Made by a program: the position numbers and the translations under genes. Source: Thermofilaceae archaeon (GTDB lineage: Archaea > Thermoproteota > Thermoprotei > Thermofilales > Thermofilaceae). From it: 64,000 nt of DNA. Positions 53,589-61,778 of this stretch are shown one piece after another. The number at the start of each line of letters is the position of its first letter. Within the stretch, counting starts at the first letter, position 1. Below the pieces are notes generated by a model, which was not told where the DNA came from, searched no databases, and saw only the letters and a list, made by a program, of their open reading frames with translations. Location of the stretch: NCBI GenBank assembly GCA_038731975.1, contig JAVYQJ010000001.1, positions 62,001-126,000 of the forward strand, read 5' to 3'.

Positions 53589-54143
53589 ATGTTAAAAAAG
53601 TTTAACCTTTTAGCTTCAACTTACCGTAGAAGAGAGAACGATTTATTAAGCGAGCTCTGGTACTTTCTCAGGGATCTAGGAGATATTGAAGTTAAGGCAA
53701 GCCCCACAGGCCTTCCCGGGCTAGTTGTTCTGTACACGAAACTGGATCCATTCAAAGTGGTTGAGGAAGTTGCTAGTAGAATCAATAGTGAGCCGTGGTA
53801 CTTCCGTTTTCTGCTGAAGATCGAGCCGATAGAGGTTTGCACACAGGTGGATCTGGAGGAGATTAAGCGGGAAGCTCTTAACTTAGCTGCTAAAAAGCTC
53901 AACCTTAACGACAGGTACCGTATCGAAGCACGCATCAGGCTATCCGCGTTAACCCGAGACGAGGTGATATCGGCGATCGCACCTAACATTCCGAATAAAG
54001 TGGATCTCGAGCACCCCGACAAGATCGTTCTCGTGGAGGTAATAAGGGATGTAGCAGGTATCGCCATCGTCGAGCCCAAGCATATAGTCTCCGTCCAGCG
54101 TCTTAGAAGGGCTGCCCGCGCGGAGACTGAAGGGGAGGGTTAG
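53589..54143 (+). CDS. THUMP-domain RNA-binding protein (Tan1-like)
   Basis: 184 residues. The N-terminus (NLLASTYRRRENDLLSELWYFLRDLGDIEV) and the THUMP core (YRIEARIRLSALTRDEVISAIAPNIPNKVDLEHPDKIVLVEVIRDVAGIAIV) match archaeal Tan1-type proteins. These help acetylate cytidine 12 in tRNA or assist other tRNA modification. No catalytic domain is attached. It starts 4 bases after the ABC ATPase and ends in a 4-base overlap with the convergent Cgi121 gene. Confidence 0.82.
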   Translation: MLKKFNLLASTYRRRENDLLSELWYFLRDLGDIEVKASPTGLPGLVVLYTKLDPFKVVEEVASRINSEPWYFRFLLKIEPIEVCTQVDLEEIKREALNLAAKKLNLNDRYRIEARIRLSALTRDEVISAIAPNIPNKVDLEHPDKIVLVEVIRDVAGIAIVEPKHIVSVQRLRRAARAETEGEG

Positions 54144-54721
54144 CGGGATAGAAACTCGAGTGCCATCCTTGATAATAGGCATTTTTCAACCGCGCTCGCA
54201 AAGTCGGTCGAGTACGTAGCCCGGATCTCCTTCTCTTCGATCCTCAGCTTCTGCGCGAGCAACCGTGCAGCCTTTTCGCTGTAACCAATGGGGCTTACGC
54301 TCGCTTTAACGCGCTCACACAGAGCTACAACACCCTTGATGCAGGCCTCCGCGCTATCCGCTACAAGAACCGCTACCGCCCGCTTTTCGTTCGCGTCCGG
54401 TTGAAAGAGCTCTAGAGCCTTCGAGATTTCCCTCGTAGCTGCTGCGTAGAGGAACGCTTCGATATGCAAGCTCCTAGCGGTGTTGAGACCTAAGCGAAAA
54501 CTCGTTACAGCGTAATCGACAGCGGTAATCACGTGAACGGGGCCAACTACAGCATCCGGATTGAAGAGGATGATGCGTAAACCAGGCGTCGCTTCACTCA
54601 TGCTGAGCAGCTTAGCGATACCTTCTTCGCAATACACTTCGAAAGCAAGAGCGTAAGCCCTACCACCATCTATCGGGTGCGGCACCAGATCCCGCGGTGC
54701 GACGGTACTTATCCGGCACAT
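54140..54721 (-). CDS. cgi121: KEOPS complex subunit Cgi121
   Basis: 193 residues from the ATG at 54721; a GTG at 54730 is in frame. PVHVITAVDYAVTSFRLGLNTARSLHIEAFLYAAATREISKALELF has the Cgi121 pattern of an internal His followed by helices ending in R-I-x-x-A. In KEOPS (Kae1-Bud32-Cgi121-Pcc1), which makes t6A in tRNA, Cgi121 binds the tRNA 3' end. A TATA-like aagtttac lies about 30 bases upstream. Confidence 0.82.
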   Translation of the reverse strand: MCRISTVAPRDLVPHPIDGGRAYALAFEVYCEEGIAKLLSMSEATPGLRIILFNPDAVVGPVHVITAVDYAVTSFRLGLNTARSLHIEAFLYAAATREISKALELFQPDANEKRAVAVLVADSAEACIKGVVALCERVKASVSPIGYSEKAARLLAQKLRIEEKEIRATYSTDFASAVEKCLLSRMALEFLSR

Positions 54722-54740
54722 GGAAGCCACTGTAGGGCTT

Positions 54741-55883
54741 CTAGCTGTAAACTTTCAGCCTAGCTACCTCCCTTAAGGCTCCGTCCAAGTCACCTTGTAC
54801 GCCCAAGCGCTCCAGCTCGAGGCCTAGAGCCGTAACTAAGGCGAGGATATCGGCGTGCTTAATCGGGCCCATGACGCCGAGCCTTATTATGCGATCCTTC
54901 AGTGCACCCATGCCGCTCGCAACCTCGATGCCGTAAGCCTCTGCAAGCCGTCTTCGAAGCTCACTCGCGCTCACGCCATCCGGCGTTGCGAAAGAGAGCA
55001 CGGTACGAGACCTGTAAATTTCCCTCACGAAAGGCCTGAGGCCAAGCTTCTGAATAGCGTTGTAAAGCACGACGGATCTCTCAACGTGCATTTTCACCCA
55101 TTCATCGACCCCGAACCTGAGTATCCTTTCCAACGCCTTACTCAGAGCGGTGAAGAGCGTCACCGCGGGCGTAAATGGTGTCTCGGATCTACGGTTAAAC
55201 TCGATGTACCTCCGCAGGTCGAAGTAGACGGTCACCGGCGGCCTTACGATCTTCTCCTTCGCCTCTTCGCTCAAAACTACAAAGGAAAGCCCGGGAGGGG
55301 CTGCGAGACACTTTTGCGAAGCAGCTGCCAAACCATCGATCCCCCACGAATCGATGTCGAGCTCGTCACCGCCCGCAGCCGAAACGGCGTCAACTAAGGT
55401 TAGCGCGCCGTGCTCCTTTGCCACCTTGCACAGCTCACGGATATAGCTCAACCTGATGCCGGGAGAGGTATCGTTGTAGACGAACGCCACGATGTCGGGC
55501 TTCTCAATCTGGATCCTCTCAGCAACTTGCTCGAGGCTGGGGGCATCACCCAGTTGGGCTGTAACCTCAACAACGTTTGCGCCATACGTCTTTAAAGCCT
55601 CCGAGAATCTTGCGCCGAACTCCCCCGCGTTAATCACGACGGCTTTTCGACGGGGGCCGAAATTCGAAGCTAACGCTTCGACCGCTCCCGAACCTGAAGC
55701 CGTAAAGATCACTACCTCGTTCTCGGTGCGCAAAACCTTCCTTAAGCGTTCGACAACCTCTTCAAAGATCTCGTGGAAGCGTTCTCCCCGGTGGTTTACG
55801 ACAGGTTTCGCGGACTCCAAAAGGACGTCTTCCTCCACCATCACGGGTCCAGGTATGAAGAGCAGCCGGTCCTGGCGTTTCAC
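54741..55883 (-). CDS. Class V aminotransferase (serine-pyruvate / alanine-glyoxylate type)
   Basis: 380 residues. FIPGPVMVEEDVL and HRGERFHEIFEEV start the fold; VDAVSAAGGDELDIDSWG supplies the PLP-contacting Asp; SQKCLAAPPG contains the Schiff-base Lys. The family transfers amino groups between serine, alanine, glyoxylate and pyruvate, and in archaea can serve serine synthesis with a SerA-type dehydrogenase such as the one at 12 kb (inferred). The GTG at 55883 follows a TATA-like gtttaataatg by about 25 bases. Confidence 0.88.
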   Translation of the reverse strand: MKRQDRLLFIPGPVMVEEDVLLESAKPVVNHRGERFHEIFEEVVERLRKVLRTENEVVIFTASGSGAVEALASNFGPRRKAVVINAGEFGARFSEALKTYGANVVEVTAQLGDAPSLEQVAERIQIEKPDIVAFVYNDTSPGIRLSYIRELCKVAKEHGALTLVDAVSAAGGDELDIDSWGIDGLAAASQKCLAAPPGLSFVVLSEEAKEKIVRPPVTVYFDLRRYIEFNRRSETPFTPAVTLFTALSKALERILRFGVDEWVKMHVERSVVLYNAIQKLGLRPFVREIYRSRTVLSFATPDGVSASELRRRLAEAYGIEVASGMGALKDRIIRLGVMGPIKHADILALVTALGLELERLGVQGDLDGALREVARLKVYS

Positions 55884-55983
55884 GGAGGTTTTGCGGGCTC
55901 GGCATTATTAAACTTTCTTTCGCTCTCTCAAGCCGTACTCTTATCAGTGAAGAAATAAAAACCTAAAATCGAATAATCTGTAC

Positions 55984-56796
55984 ATGCTTAAAAATCCTGT
56001 AATTACTCTGCTTACAGATTTCGGGGCTCGTGATCACTATGTTGGGTCAATGAAGGGTGTAATCCTGTCAATAGCCCCACATGCGGTGATCATCGACATA
56101 ACGCACTGCGTACCTAAGTTTGATGTGAGAGCTGGTGCTTTCCTCCTAAAAGCCGCGTACAAGTACTTCCCCCCGGGCACGATCCACGTAGCAGTCGTGG
56201 ATCCAGGTGTGGGGACGCAGAGGCGCAGCATCGCAATTAAGACAAACAGCTACATCTTCATCGGGCCTGACAACGGCCTACTAGCTCCAGCAGCCCTCGA
56301 AGACGGCGTGCAGGAGGTTAGGCTCATCGAGAACCCCCGATTGACGAGGGATAAGGTCTCCCGTACGTTCCACGGCCGCGACATCTTCGCACCAGTGGCC
56401 GCTTACCTAGCCTGCGGGCTCCCCTTCGAAGAGGTAGGCCCTCTGATCGAGGACGGGTTGAATGTACCATCGTTTGCCCACCCTGAGGTTAGAGCAGGGT
56501 ACTTAGCGTGCGAAGTGATGTACATTGACGATTTCGGCAACGTTGTTCTTAACGCCACTGCAAACGACGTCGAAAGAGCCGGTCTCACTTACGGAACCAT
56601 GTGCAGGATAGAGCTGAAGGGATCGTTGGAAATCGTGGCTCCCTTCCTACCCACTTACGGTTACGTGGCAGAGGGCGAGACTCTGCTGCTGATCAATAGC
56701 GAAGATCACCTAGAACTGGCGGTCAACAAGGGTAACGCTGCAACCCGTTACGGACTGGCCACCGGGGATCGAGTCGCGGTTAAGGCTCTCCCCTAG
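55984..56796 (+). CDS. S-adenosylmethionine hydrolase family protein (DUF62)
   Basis: 270 residues. LLTDFGARDHYVGSMKGVILSIAP, HVAVVDPGVGTQRRSI, GPDNGLL and TFHGRDIFAPVAAYLACG are the conserved blocks of the DUF62 / fluorinase-like family. Archaeal members hydrolyse S-adenosylmethionine to adenosine and methionine using an activated water. A TATA-like aaataaaaacc lies about 30 bases upstream. Confidence 0.9.
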   Translation: MLKNPVITLLTDFGARDHYVGSMKGVILSIAPHAVIIDITHCVPKFDVRAGAFLLKAAYKYFPPGTIHVAVVDPGVGTQRRSIAIKTNSYIFIGPDNGLLAPAALEDGVQEVRLIENPRLTRDKVSRTFHGRDIFAPVAAYLACGLPFEEVGPLIEDGLNVPSFAHPEVRAGYLACEVMYIDDFGNVVLNATANDVERAGLTYGTMCRIELKGSLEIVAPFLPTYGYVAEGETLLLINSEDHLELAVNKGNAATRYGLATGDRVAVKALP

Positions 56797-56905
56797 CTTT
56801 GGGAAGCGGCCTCGCTACGACAAAGCGGGGTGCGCCCGTTGAAGCCCCAAGGAAAGAATTTTAATAGAGTTAGGTGAAAGGGGGTTTGCCCAAAGGTGGA
56901 TTAAA

Positions 56906-57184
56906 ATGGCAACGGCCGAGGGAACGATACTCATCGGTCAGAAAGCTGTCGCCAACTACGTACTAGCTGCAGTGACGCAGTTTACGCTGGGCAGCAAGAG
57001 GGTCATACTGAAGGCCAGAGGACGAGCCATTTCGAAGGCTGTTGACGCAGCTGAAGTGATAAAAAGGTTTATGGGCGATCGAGTGACTATCGCTAACGTA
57101 AAGATTTCCAGCGAGAAGGTAGGTGAACCAGGCAAGGAGCGCCTCGTCTCAGCGATCGAAATAGTACTTGAAAGGAAGGAGTAA
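56906..57184 (+). CDS. alba: Alba-type DNA/RNA-binding protein
   Basis: 92 residues. NYVLAAVTQFTLGSKRVILKARGRAISKAVDAAEVIKRF is the Alba core. In the DNA-binding loop the usual IGKKPVMNYV reads IGQKAVANYV: the first Lys (Lys16 of Sulfolobus Alba, a known acetylation site) is Gln, while the second Lys is kept. This may be an Alba paralogue with altered affinity. The ATG follows a TATA-like gaattttaatag at 56857-56868 after a leader of about 35 bases. Confidence 0.92.
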   Translation: MATAEGTILIGQKAVANYVLAAVTQFTLGSKRVILKARGRAISKAVDAAEVIKRFMGDRVTIANVKISSEKVGEPGKERLVSAIEIVLERKE

Positions 57185-57196
57185 ACAGCCAAGCCA

Positions 57197-57526
57197 GTGC
57201 CTCAAAGAAGGGAATGCAACCTTTCTTCTTTCGAGCTTACTAACCTTTCAGTCTACCGCAAATCGGGTAGTAAGTGGTTTCTAAAAATAGAAATACGCGT
57301 CCCTCAACCGTGCCCAGACCTTTCTCTATACGTTGAGCTCTACGACTGCGAAGAGAATATCGTGGCTGTTGCTTACCTCGATGATGTGAAGGTTGAAGGC
57401 TCTAGCATGATCGTAGAGATACCTCTCCAGCGCGTAGACGGTTTAGGCAAAGCTAGAGTAATACTGACCTCAAACCGCGAGGAGCTGGGGACGGTTGAAG
57501 CCGGAATAAATGCGCACAATTATTAG
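57197..57526 (+). CDS. Hypothetical protein downstream of Alba
   Basis: 109 residues from a GTG 12 bases after the Alba stop. The sequence alternates short strands (KWFLKIEIRVPQ, LSLYVELYDCEENIVAVAYLDDVKVEG, MIVEIPLQRVDG, ARVILTSN), as in a small beta-sandwich. No motif or family is recognised. Proximity suggests co-transcription with Alba. Confidence 0.55.
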   Translation: MPQRRECNLSSFELTNLSVYRKSGSKWFLKIEIRVPQPCPDLSLYVELYDCEENIVAVAYLDDVKVEGSSMIVEIPLQRVDGLGKARVILTSNREELGTVEAGINAHNY

Positions 57527-57547
57527 CAGGTAAGCGTAGGTACACCG

Positions 57548-58603
57548 ATGCTTGAAAACCTAATTAATCTGAAAGATTATAGAATGAGATTCGTTTCAAG
57601 CACCCATAAATTGACTGAGGAGGAAAGGAAGTTCTTGCTCCCGAGAATCCCACTAGATTGGTTAGACCATTGGAAAAGGAAGGGGGTGCTGAAGAGTGTC
57701 GAATCTGAGTCCCGCTTGGATTATTACAGTATCGAGCCTGGCCAGAAGTTGACGATGTTCACCAGCGATGAACCGGGGATCATAGCTAGCATTTGGATAA
57801 CAGTGAGCGCATCCGATCGGAGGTTTCTCAGACACACGATTCTGAGGGCGTACTGGGACGGCGAGCCTGTACCGAGCGTTGAGGCGCCCATTGGAGACTT
57901 CTTCCTTCAGGGCCACCGGGCGTTTAGCCCCAAGCCCAGTCTAGCCTCGAGCGCCTACTCCGCGCTAGTCGGCCTCAGTAGCGGCGGCCTATTCTGCTTC
58001 TTTCCGATGCCTTTCAGCAGGGCCCGTGTAGAGGTTGAAAACCTAGGCAACGAAGAGATCCAATCCTTCTATTTCATCATCGGTTACTACGTTGGAGTAG
58101 ATACGAGCAATCGACCGCGCTTCCACGCGCTTTGGAGAAGGGAAAAGGAGGTTAAGGCTGGCGAACCATACTGCGTGTTAAAGGGTAGAGGGAGGGGGCA
58201 CTACGTTGGAACGTACCTTTACATGAGGAGCTTGAGCTTGAAACCCCCGATAATCGGTGGTCTAGGCTACCTCGAGGGAAATATTGCGATAATCGCTGAT
58301 GGGGAACCCAGCTACGTTTCAACGGGTACTGAGGACTACTTCCTTTCAGGCTGGTACTTTTCCGGTGGGCCTTTTACAGCCCCCTTCCACGGGCTGATCC
58401 ACAAGGACGAGGAGAAGGGCGAAATAGCAGCCTACAGGTTTCACGTGCTGGACCCCATTCCATTCAGGGAAAGCATAGAGGTTTACGCGCCCCACGGTGA
58501 GTTCAACGAGGTTGAAGCTGACTACAGCAGCGTTGCGTACTGGTACCAGCTGGAACCTCACGATGGCAGCCTTTACGGGATCAGGAGGGAGGACCTCTCC
58601 TAA
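57548..58603 (+). CDS. DUF2961 / GH172-like glycoside hydrolase
   Basis: 351 residues without a signal peptide. DEPGIIASIWITVS, LRAYWDGEPVPSVEAPIGDFF, MPFSRARVEVENLG, STGTEDYFLSGWYFSGG, AYRFHVLDPIPFRESIEVY match the DUF2961 double jelly-roll family, reclassified as GH172 (fructo- and arabinofuranosidases). The STGTED segment carries a probable catalytic Glu. The protein is likely cytoplasmic; substrate unknown. It starts 21 bases after the hypothetical gene behind Alba. Confidence 0.78.
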   Translation: MLENLINLKDYRMRFVSSTHKLTEEERKFLLPRIPLDWLDHWKRKGVLKSVESESRLDYYSIEPGQKLTMFTSDEPGIIASIWITVSASDRRFLRHTILRAYWDGEPVPSVEAPIGDFFLQGHRAFSPKPSLASSAYSALVGLSSGGLFCFFPMPFSRARVEVENLGNEEIQSFYFIIGYYVGVDTSNRPRFHALWRREKEVKAGEPYCVLKGRGRGHYVGTYLYMRSLSLKPPIIGGLGYLEGNIAIIADGEPSYVSTGTEDYFLSGWYFSGGPFTAPFHGLIHKDEEKGEIAAYRFHVLDPIPFRESIEVYAPHGEFNEVEADYSSVAYWYQLEPHDGSLYGIRREDLS

Positions 58604-58663
58604 TCTGGGTTAGTCCATTGCCGATTAGAATTCCTTTTAAAGTCTTAGGATCGTAGTATCTGG

Positions 58664-59278
58664 ATGCAGTCTAGCATCACCGCCTTCGAAGCCGTTGAGA
58701 GGCTCGAGGATCAGGGTCTAGAGGTGTTAAACGCCTTCGATGCTCGAATAGTCCAGGAAGCGGAAGGGAAGGAGAAGTTCCTCTGGGCGGCTTCCAACGC
58801 TTTAGTCGATAACCCCATCTTCCACCCGGCTATCCGAGTGGAGGGGCGACTCGAAGTAAGAGCTCGAACCCCGACGCTAGCCGCTGTCACAGGCAATGCC
58901 GTCATTCGTGCGGGAGGTAGGGTCTGTAAGCCTTGGAGGGCGCTACCCCTGTATGCTGGGTGCAGCATGGTTGTGGAAGCGGTGGAGGCTCCAGTCTATG
59001 TATCCTTCAGCGGTTTGCGCGCGTTGGCCTCGCAGCTTAAGGCTGGGTTAAGGCTCGTTGTCAAGCGCGTCTCGGAGATCGACGGTGATATCATAGCTAG
59101 ATTCATACCGCAATCGCTCGTTCAAGCCTGCCTGAACAACGGTGAACCCTGCGATAAGGCGGTGCAGCGTGTGCTCCGCCACCTCCGCTACGCTTGCGAG
59201 ATGGCTAGGAGCGGCGCGAGGCTGGTGAGAGTTAAGATCGGAAACACGGTCTACGAGATGTGGGTTAAAGAGGTGTAG
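58664..59278 (+). CDS. KipA/PxpC-like domain protein in a carboxyltransferase cluster
   Basis: 204 residues. The stretch ASNALVDNPIFHPAIRVEGRLEVRARTPTLAAVTGNAVIRAGG, then LPLYAGCSMVVEAVEAPVYVSFSG, resembles the first half of KipA/PxpC (biotin-dependent carboxylase-related, 5-oxoprolinase subunit C), including the VTG turn. The protein is much shorter than the usual 300 or more residues and its C-terminal third (QSLVQACLNNGEPCDKAVQRVLRHLR) is unlike KipA. It precedes the carboxyltransferase by 18 bases. The relationship is by eye and moderate. Confidence 0.5.
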   Translation: MQSSITAFEAVERLEDQGLEVLNAFDARIVQEAEGKEKFLWAASNALVDNPIFHPAIRVEGRLEVRARTPTLAAVTGNAVIRAGGRVCKPWRALPLYAGCSMVVEAVEAPVYVSFSGLRALASQLKAGLRLVVKRVSEIDGDIIARFIPQSLVQACLNNGEPCDKAVQRVLRHLRYACEMARSGARLVRVKIGNTVYEMWVKEV

Positions 59279-59296
59279 CGAAGGGAACCTGAGGGT

Positions 59297-60856
59297 ATGC
59301 CCGCTGACAGATTTGAGGAGTTGCAGCGTCTAAGGGAGCTCGCCAAGCTTGGTGGCGGCGCTGAGAGGATCGCTGCCCAGCATAAAGCGGGCAAGCTTAC
59401 TGCCTGGGAGAGGATAGAACTGTTGCTGGATAAGGGGAGCTTCGTAGAGCTGGGGCGCTTCGTCAAGCATAGGGCGACAGAGTTTGGGATGTCCGAGAGG
59501 GTAGCTTACGGGGACGGGGTTGTAACTGGGATAGGCGAGGTCGAGGGGCGCAAAGTGGCAGTGTACGCGCAGGATTTCACTTTCATGGGTGGTAGCGTAG
59601 GTGAGATGCACGCTCTGAAGATAGCCGCCTTAATCGAGATGGCGATGAAGCTGGGTGTACCGATAGTAGGCCTCAACGACTCAGGGGGCGCGCGGATCCA
59701 GGAGGGCGTTGATTCGCTGAAGGGTTACGGCGAGATATTCTACAGGAACGTGCTGGCTAGCGGAGTGGTACCGCAGATCGTGGCCATCATGGGTCCCTGC
59801 GCTGGCGGTGCAGTATACTCGCCCGCTCTCGCCGATTTCATAGTGATGGTGAGGAAGACCAGCTATATGTTCATCACCGGGCCTAAAGTCGTTAAAGCCG
59901 CAACCGGGGAGGACGTCACGTTCGAGGAGCTGGGGGGACCCGACGTTCACGCGACGAAGAGTGGCGTAGCCCACTTCGTTGTGGATAGCGACGAGGAGGC
60001 GATAAGGCTGATAAAAAGGCTCCTGAGTTACCTACCCTCGAACAACGTTGAGGACCCGCCGTTTGTCGATACGAGCGATGACCCATACCGGGAGGACGAG
60101 ACGTTGAACAGCATTGTCCCCGATGATCCGGAGGAACCGTACGACGTGAAGGAGATAATCTCAACGGTCTTCGACCGGGGGACATTCCTCGAGGTGCACG
60201 AACACTTTGCGCCAAACGCTGTTGTCGGTTTCGCGCGGCTCGCCGGCCACGTTGTTGGAGTTGTGGCCAATCAGCCAGCCTTCATGGCCGGAGCTTTGGA
60301 CATCAACAGTTCCGATAAGATCGCTCGCTTCGTAATGTTCTGCGACGCGTTCAACATCCCAATCATAACGCTGATGGACGTTCCAGGCTTCCTACCGGGA
60401 ACCGTGCAGGAGCATGGAGGGGTCATCCGCCACGGTGCGAAGATAATATACGCTTACGCCAGCTCCACTGTTCCGAAGATCACCGTAATCATGAGGAAGG
60501 CGTACGGGGGCGCCTACATCGCGCTTGGCAGTAAGCATTTGGGAGCGGACGTCGTTTACGCCTGGCCAACAGCGGAGATCGCGGTTATGGGGCCAGAGGG
60601 CGCAGTAGAGATCATCTACAGGGACGCAATCGCGGCAGCAAAACCCGAGGAACGGGATGAGTTAGTGAGGAACTTCGTTAGAGAGTACAGGAGGAAGGTC
60701 ACCACGCCCTACTTTGCGGCGGGCAGGGGTTATGTTGACGACGTCATCATGCCCAGCGAAACGAGAAGGGTGCTAGCTCAAACGCTTAATTACCTCTTGT
60801 CCAAGCGGGAGAGGAAGCCCAGTCCGCCCAAGAAGCACGGGATACCACCGGTGTAA
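59297..60856 (+). CDS. Biotin-dependent carboxyltransferase (acyl-CoA carboxylase beta / methylmalonyl-CoA decarboxylase alpha type)
   Basis: 519 residues. Both crotonase-fold halves are present: GLNDSGGARIQEGVDSLKGYGE and MGPCAGGAVYSPALADF in the N-terminal half; DVPGFLPGTVQEHGGVIRHGAKI and RKAYGGAYIALGSKHL in the C-terminal half. It moves CO2 between carboxybiotin and propionyl-, acetyl- or methylmalonyl-CoA. Direction is ambiguous because no biotin carboxylase or membrane decarboxylase subunit is next to it. It is clustered with a small subunit and a biotin carrier. Confidence 0.93.
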   Translation: MPADRFEELQRLRELAKLGGGAERIAAQHKAGKLTAWERIELLLDKGSFVELGRFVKHRATEFGMSERVAYGDGVVTGIGEVEGRKVAVYAQDFTFMGGSVGEMHALKIAALIEMAMKLGVPIVGLNDSGGARIQEGVDSLKGYGEIFYRNVLASGVVPQIVAIMGPCAGGAVYSPALADFIVMVRKTSYMFITGPKVVKAATGEDVTFEELGGPDVHATKSGVAHFVVDSDEEAIRLIKRLLSYLPSNNVEDPPFVDTSDDPYREDETLNSIVPDDPEEPYDVKEIISTVFDRGTFLEVHEHFAPNAVVGFARLAGHVVGVVANQPAFMAGALDINSSDKIARFVMFCDAFNIPIITLMDVPGFLPGTVQEHGGVIRHGAKIIYAYASSTVPKITVIMRKAYGGAYIALGSKHLGADVVYAWPTAEIAVMGPEGAVEIIYRDAIAAAKPEERDELVRNFVREYRRKVTTPYFAAGRGYVDDVIMPSETRRVLAQTLNYLLSKRERKPSPPKKHGIPPV

Positions 60857-60859
60857 GGC

Positions 60860-61063
60860 GTGACGGAGGAGATAGAGCCCGAAAAGAGGCTAGCGGTGCT
60901 AGCAGCCTGCGTGATGCTGCTAAGCTTGAAGCGCAATAAAGCTAGGGTTAACGCAGCGGCTCGCGGGGAGAGGATCTCAAGCTGGGTTATTGCAGCCAGG
61001 TTGGACGCTCCTTCGGAGATTTGGTGCACGCTCGAAAGGGGTCGACATGAGAAGGAAGTTTAG
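60860..61063 (+). CDS. Small OadG/MmdD-like subunit
   Basis: 67 residues from a GTG 3 bases after the carboxyltransferase stop. A hydrophobic helix (KRLAVLAACVMLLSLKR) is followed by a basic linker and SSWVIAARLDA, reminiscent of the conserved Trp-x-x-x-x-Arg-Leu end of the small delta/gamma subunits of biotin-dependent decarboxylases. It overlaps the biotin carrier gene by 17 bases. The identification rests on position and this short pattern. Confidence 0.6.
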   Translation: MTEEIEPEKRLAVLAACVMLLSLKRNKARVNAAARGERISSWVIAARLDAPSEIWCTLERGRHEKEV

Positions 61064-61412
61064 AGTGGTTTTAGACGGGGAGCTCTACGAGGTTGAAGTA
61101 GAGCTCGCCGAACCGGGTGATATTGAGGCTCTGCTCCAGGCTTTCCAGACTGGCGTTGTAAAGCGCGTTACTACGGAGATCCCCGCGGCAAAGATGGTCG
61201 AGGGGGGAGTACCCGCGCCAATAACGGGGCGTGTGGTCGAGGTTAGAGTGAAGCCTGGTGATGAGGTTAAACAGGGGACCCTAATAGCTGTGATGGAAGC
61301 GATGAAGACCAGAGTGGAGGTTAGAGCCGGCAGGAGCGGCATCGTTAAGGACGTGCTAGTCAAGGAGGGAGCGACCGTTAAACAGGGTGAGCCGCTTGTC
61401 GTAATCTTATAG
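61047..61412 (+). CDS. Biotin carboxyl carrier protein
   Basis: 121 residues from the ATG at 61047. A biotinyl domain occupies about 52-121, with VPAPITGRVVEVRVKPGDEVKQG and the biotinylation site EAMKTRVEV (Lys in AMK). The usual Met after Lys is Thr, a tolerated variant. The N-terminal FRVVLDGELYEVEVE segment is common in carriers of methylmalonyl-CoA decarboxylase and pyruvate carboxylase-like systems. It ends the carboxyltransferase cluster. Confidence 0.92.
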   Translation: MRRKFRVVLDGELYEVEVELAEPGDIEALLQAFQTGVVKRVTTEIPAAKMVEGGVPAPITGRVVEVRVKPGDEVKQGTLIAVMEAMKTRVEVRAGRSGIVKDVLVKEGATVKQGEPLVVIL

Positions 61413-61454
61413 CTACCGCGCCGGGCGCACATCCTCCTTCTTCATAGTTTTCCT

Positions 61455-61778
61455 CGAGGGACCGGCTCTTCGGCCCTCCGGCTTCTAGCCGTGGATGGCC
61501 GGCGGGCGTCATGGGGTCGGCCGCCACCGCTCGTCGACAGCCTTAGGTGGCCTACACCCTCTCCTCTCAGTGTCCCGTTGCCGGAGCGCGGCCCGGAGGG
61601 GGATTCCCAGCCCGGTTGGCCCAGACCGGGCTGGGGAGTGGATCCTCCATCAAGCGCGCGGGAGGGGGGTGCACAGTTCTAGACCGGCTGAAGGGAGGCT
61701 GGCTGAAGGCCTACATAGCCGCAGCTCTCGAGCGAGCCCGGAGAACGGAGCGCCTTATCCCCTTCGTTCTACTTTTTT
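61455..61778 (+). ncRNA. Candidate structured RNA of about 320 nt, unassigned (SRP-like rod shape)
   Basis: This 389-base gap is very GC-rich and codes for nothing convincing. Nested pairings are visible: CTCCGG 476-481 with CCGGAG 738-743 (add 61000 throughout); GTGG 491-494 with CCAC 524-527 and GGCCG 497-501 with CGGCC 518-522; CGCTCG 528-533 with CGAGCG 729-734; about ten pairs between 555-564 and 661-671 with one bulge; GCGCG 586-590 with CGCGC 655-659; GGAGG 595-599 with CCTCC 644-648; and an 11-bp hairpin 606-616/625-635. A T-run at 61773-61778 could terminate it on the plus strand. The rod shape with a hairpin near the ends recalls archaeal SRP RNA, but the SRP54-binding motif is not seen, nor are RNase P RNA core motifs. 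Boundaries are estimates. Confidence 0.55.
61773..61778 (+). terminator. T-run after the structured RNA candidate
   Basis: A run of six T residues follows the last paired segment of the GC-rich region and fits an archaeal terminator for a plus-strand transcript. The convergent EF-1 beta gene ends at 61802. Confidence 0.45.

Noticed and set aside
61551-61714. A three-hairpin H/ACA RNA reading, because ACA follows three paired segments
   Set aside because: The middle hairpin is far longer than archaeal H/ACA stems, and the outer two are weak; the nested long-range pairs explain the sequence better.
61455-61778. Assignment of the structured region as RNase P RNA
   Set aside because: The conserved P4 strands (GGAAAGTCC-like and ACAGAA-like) are not found on either strand. 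One ACAG followed by CCGGCT at 61673-61689 is suggestive but lacks a pairing partner.
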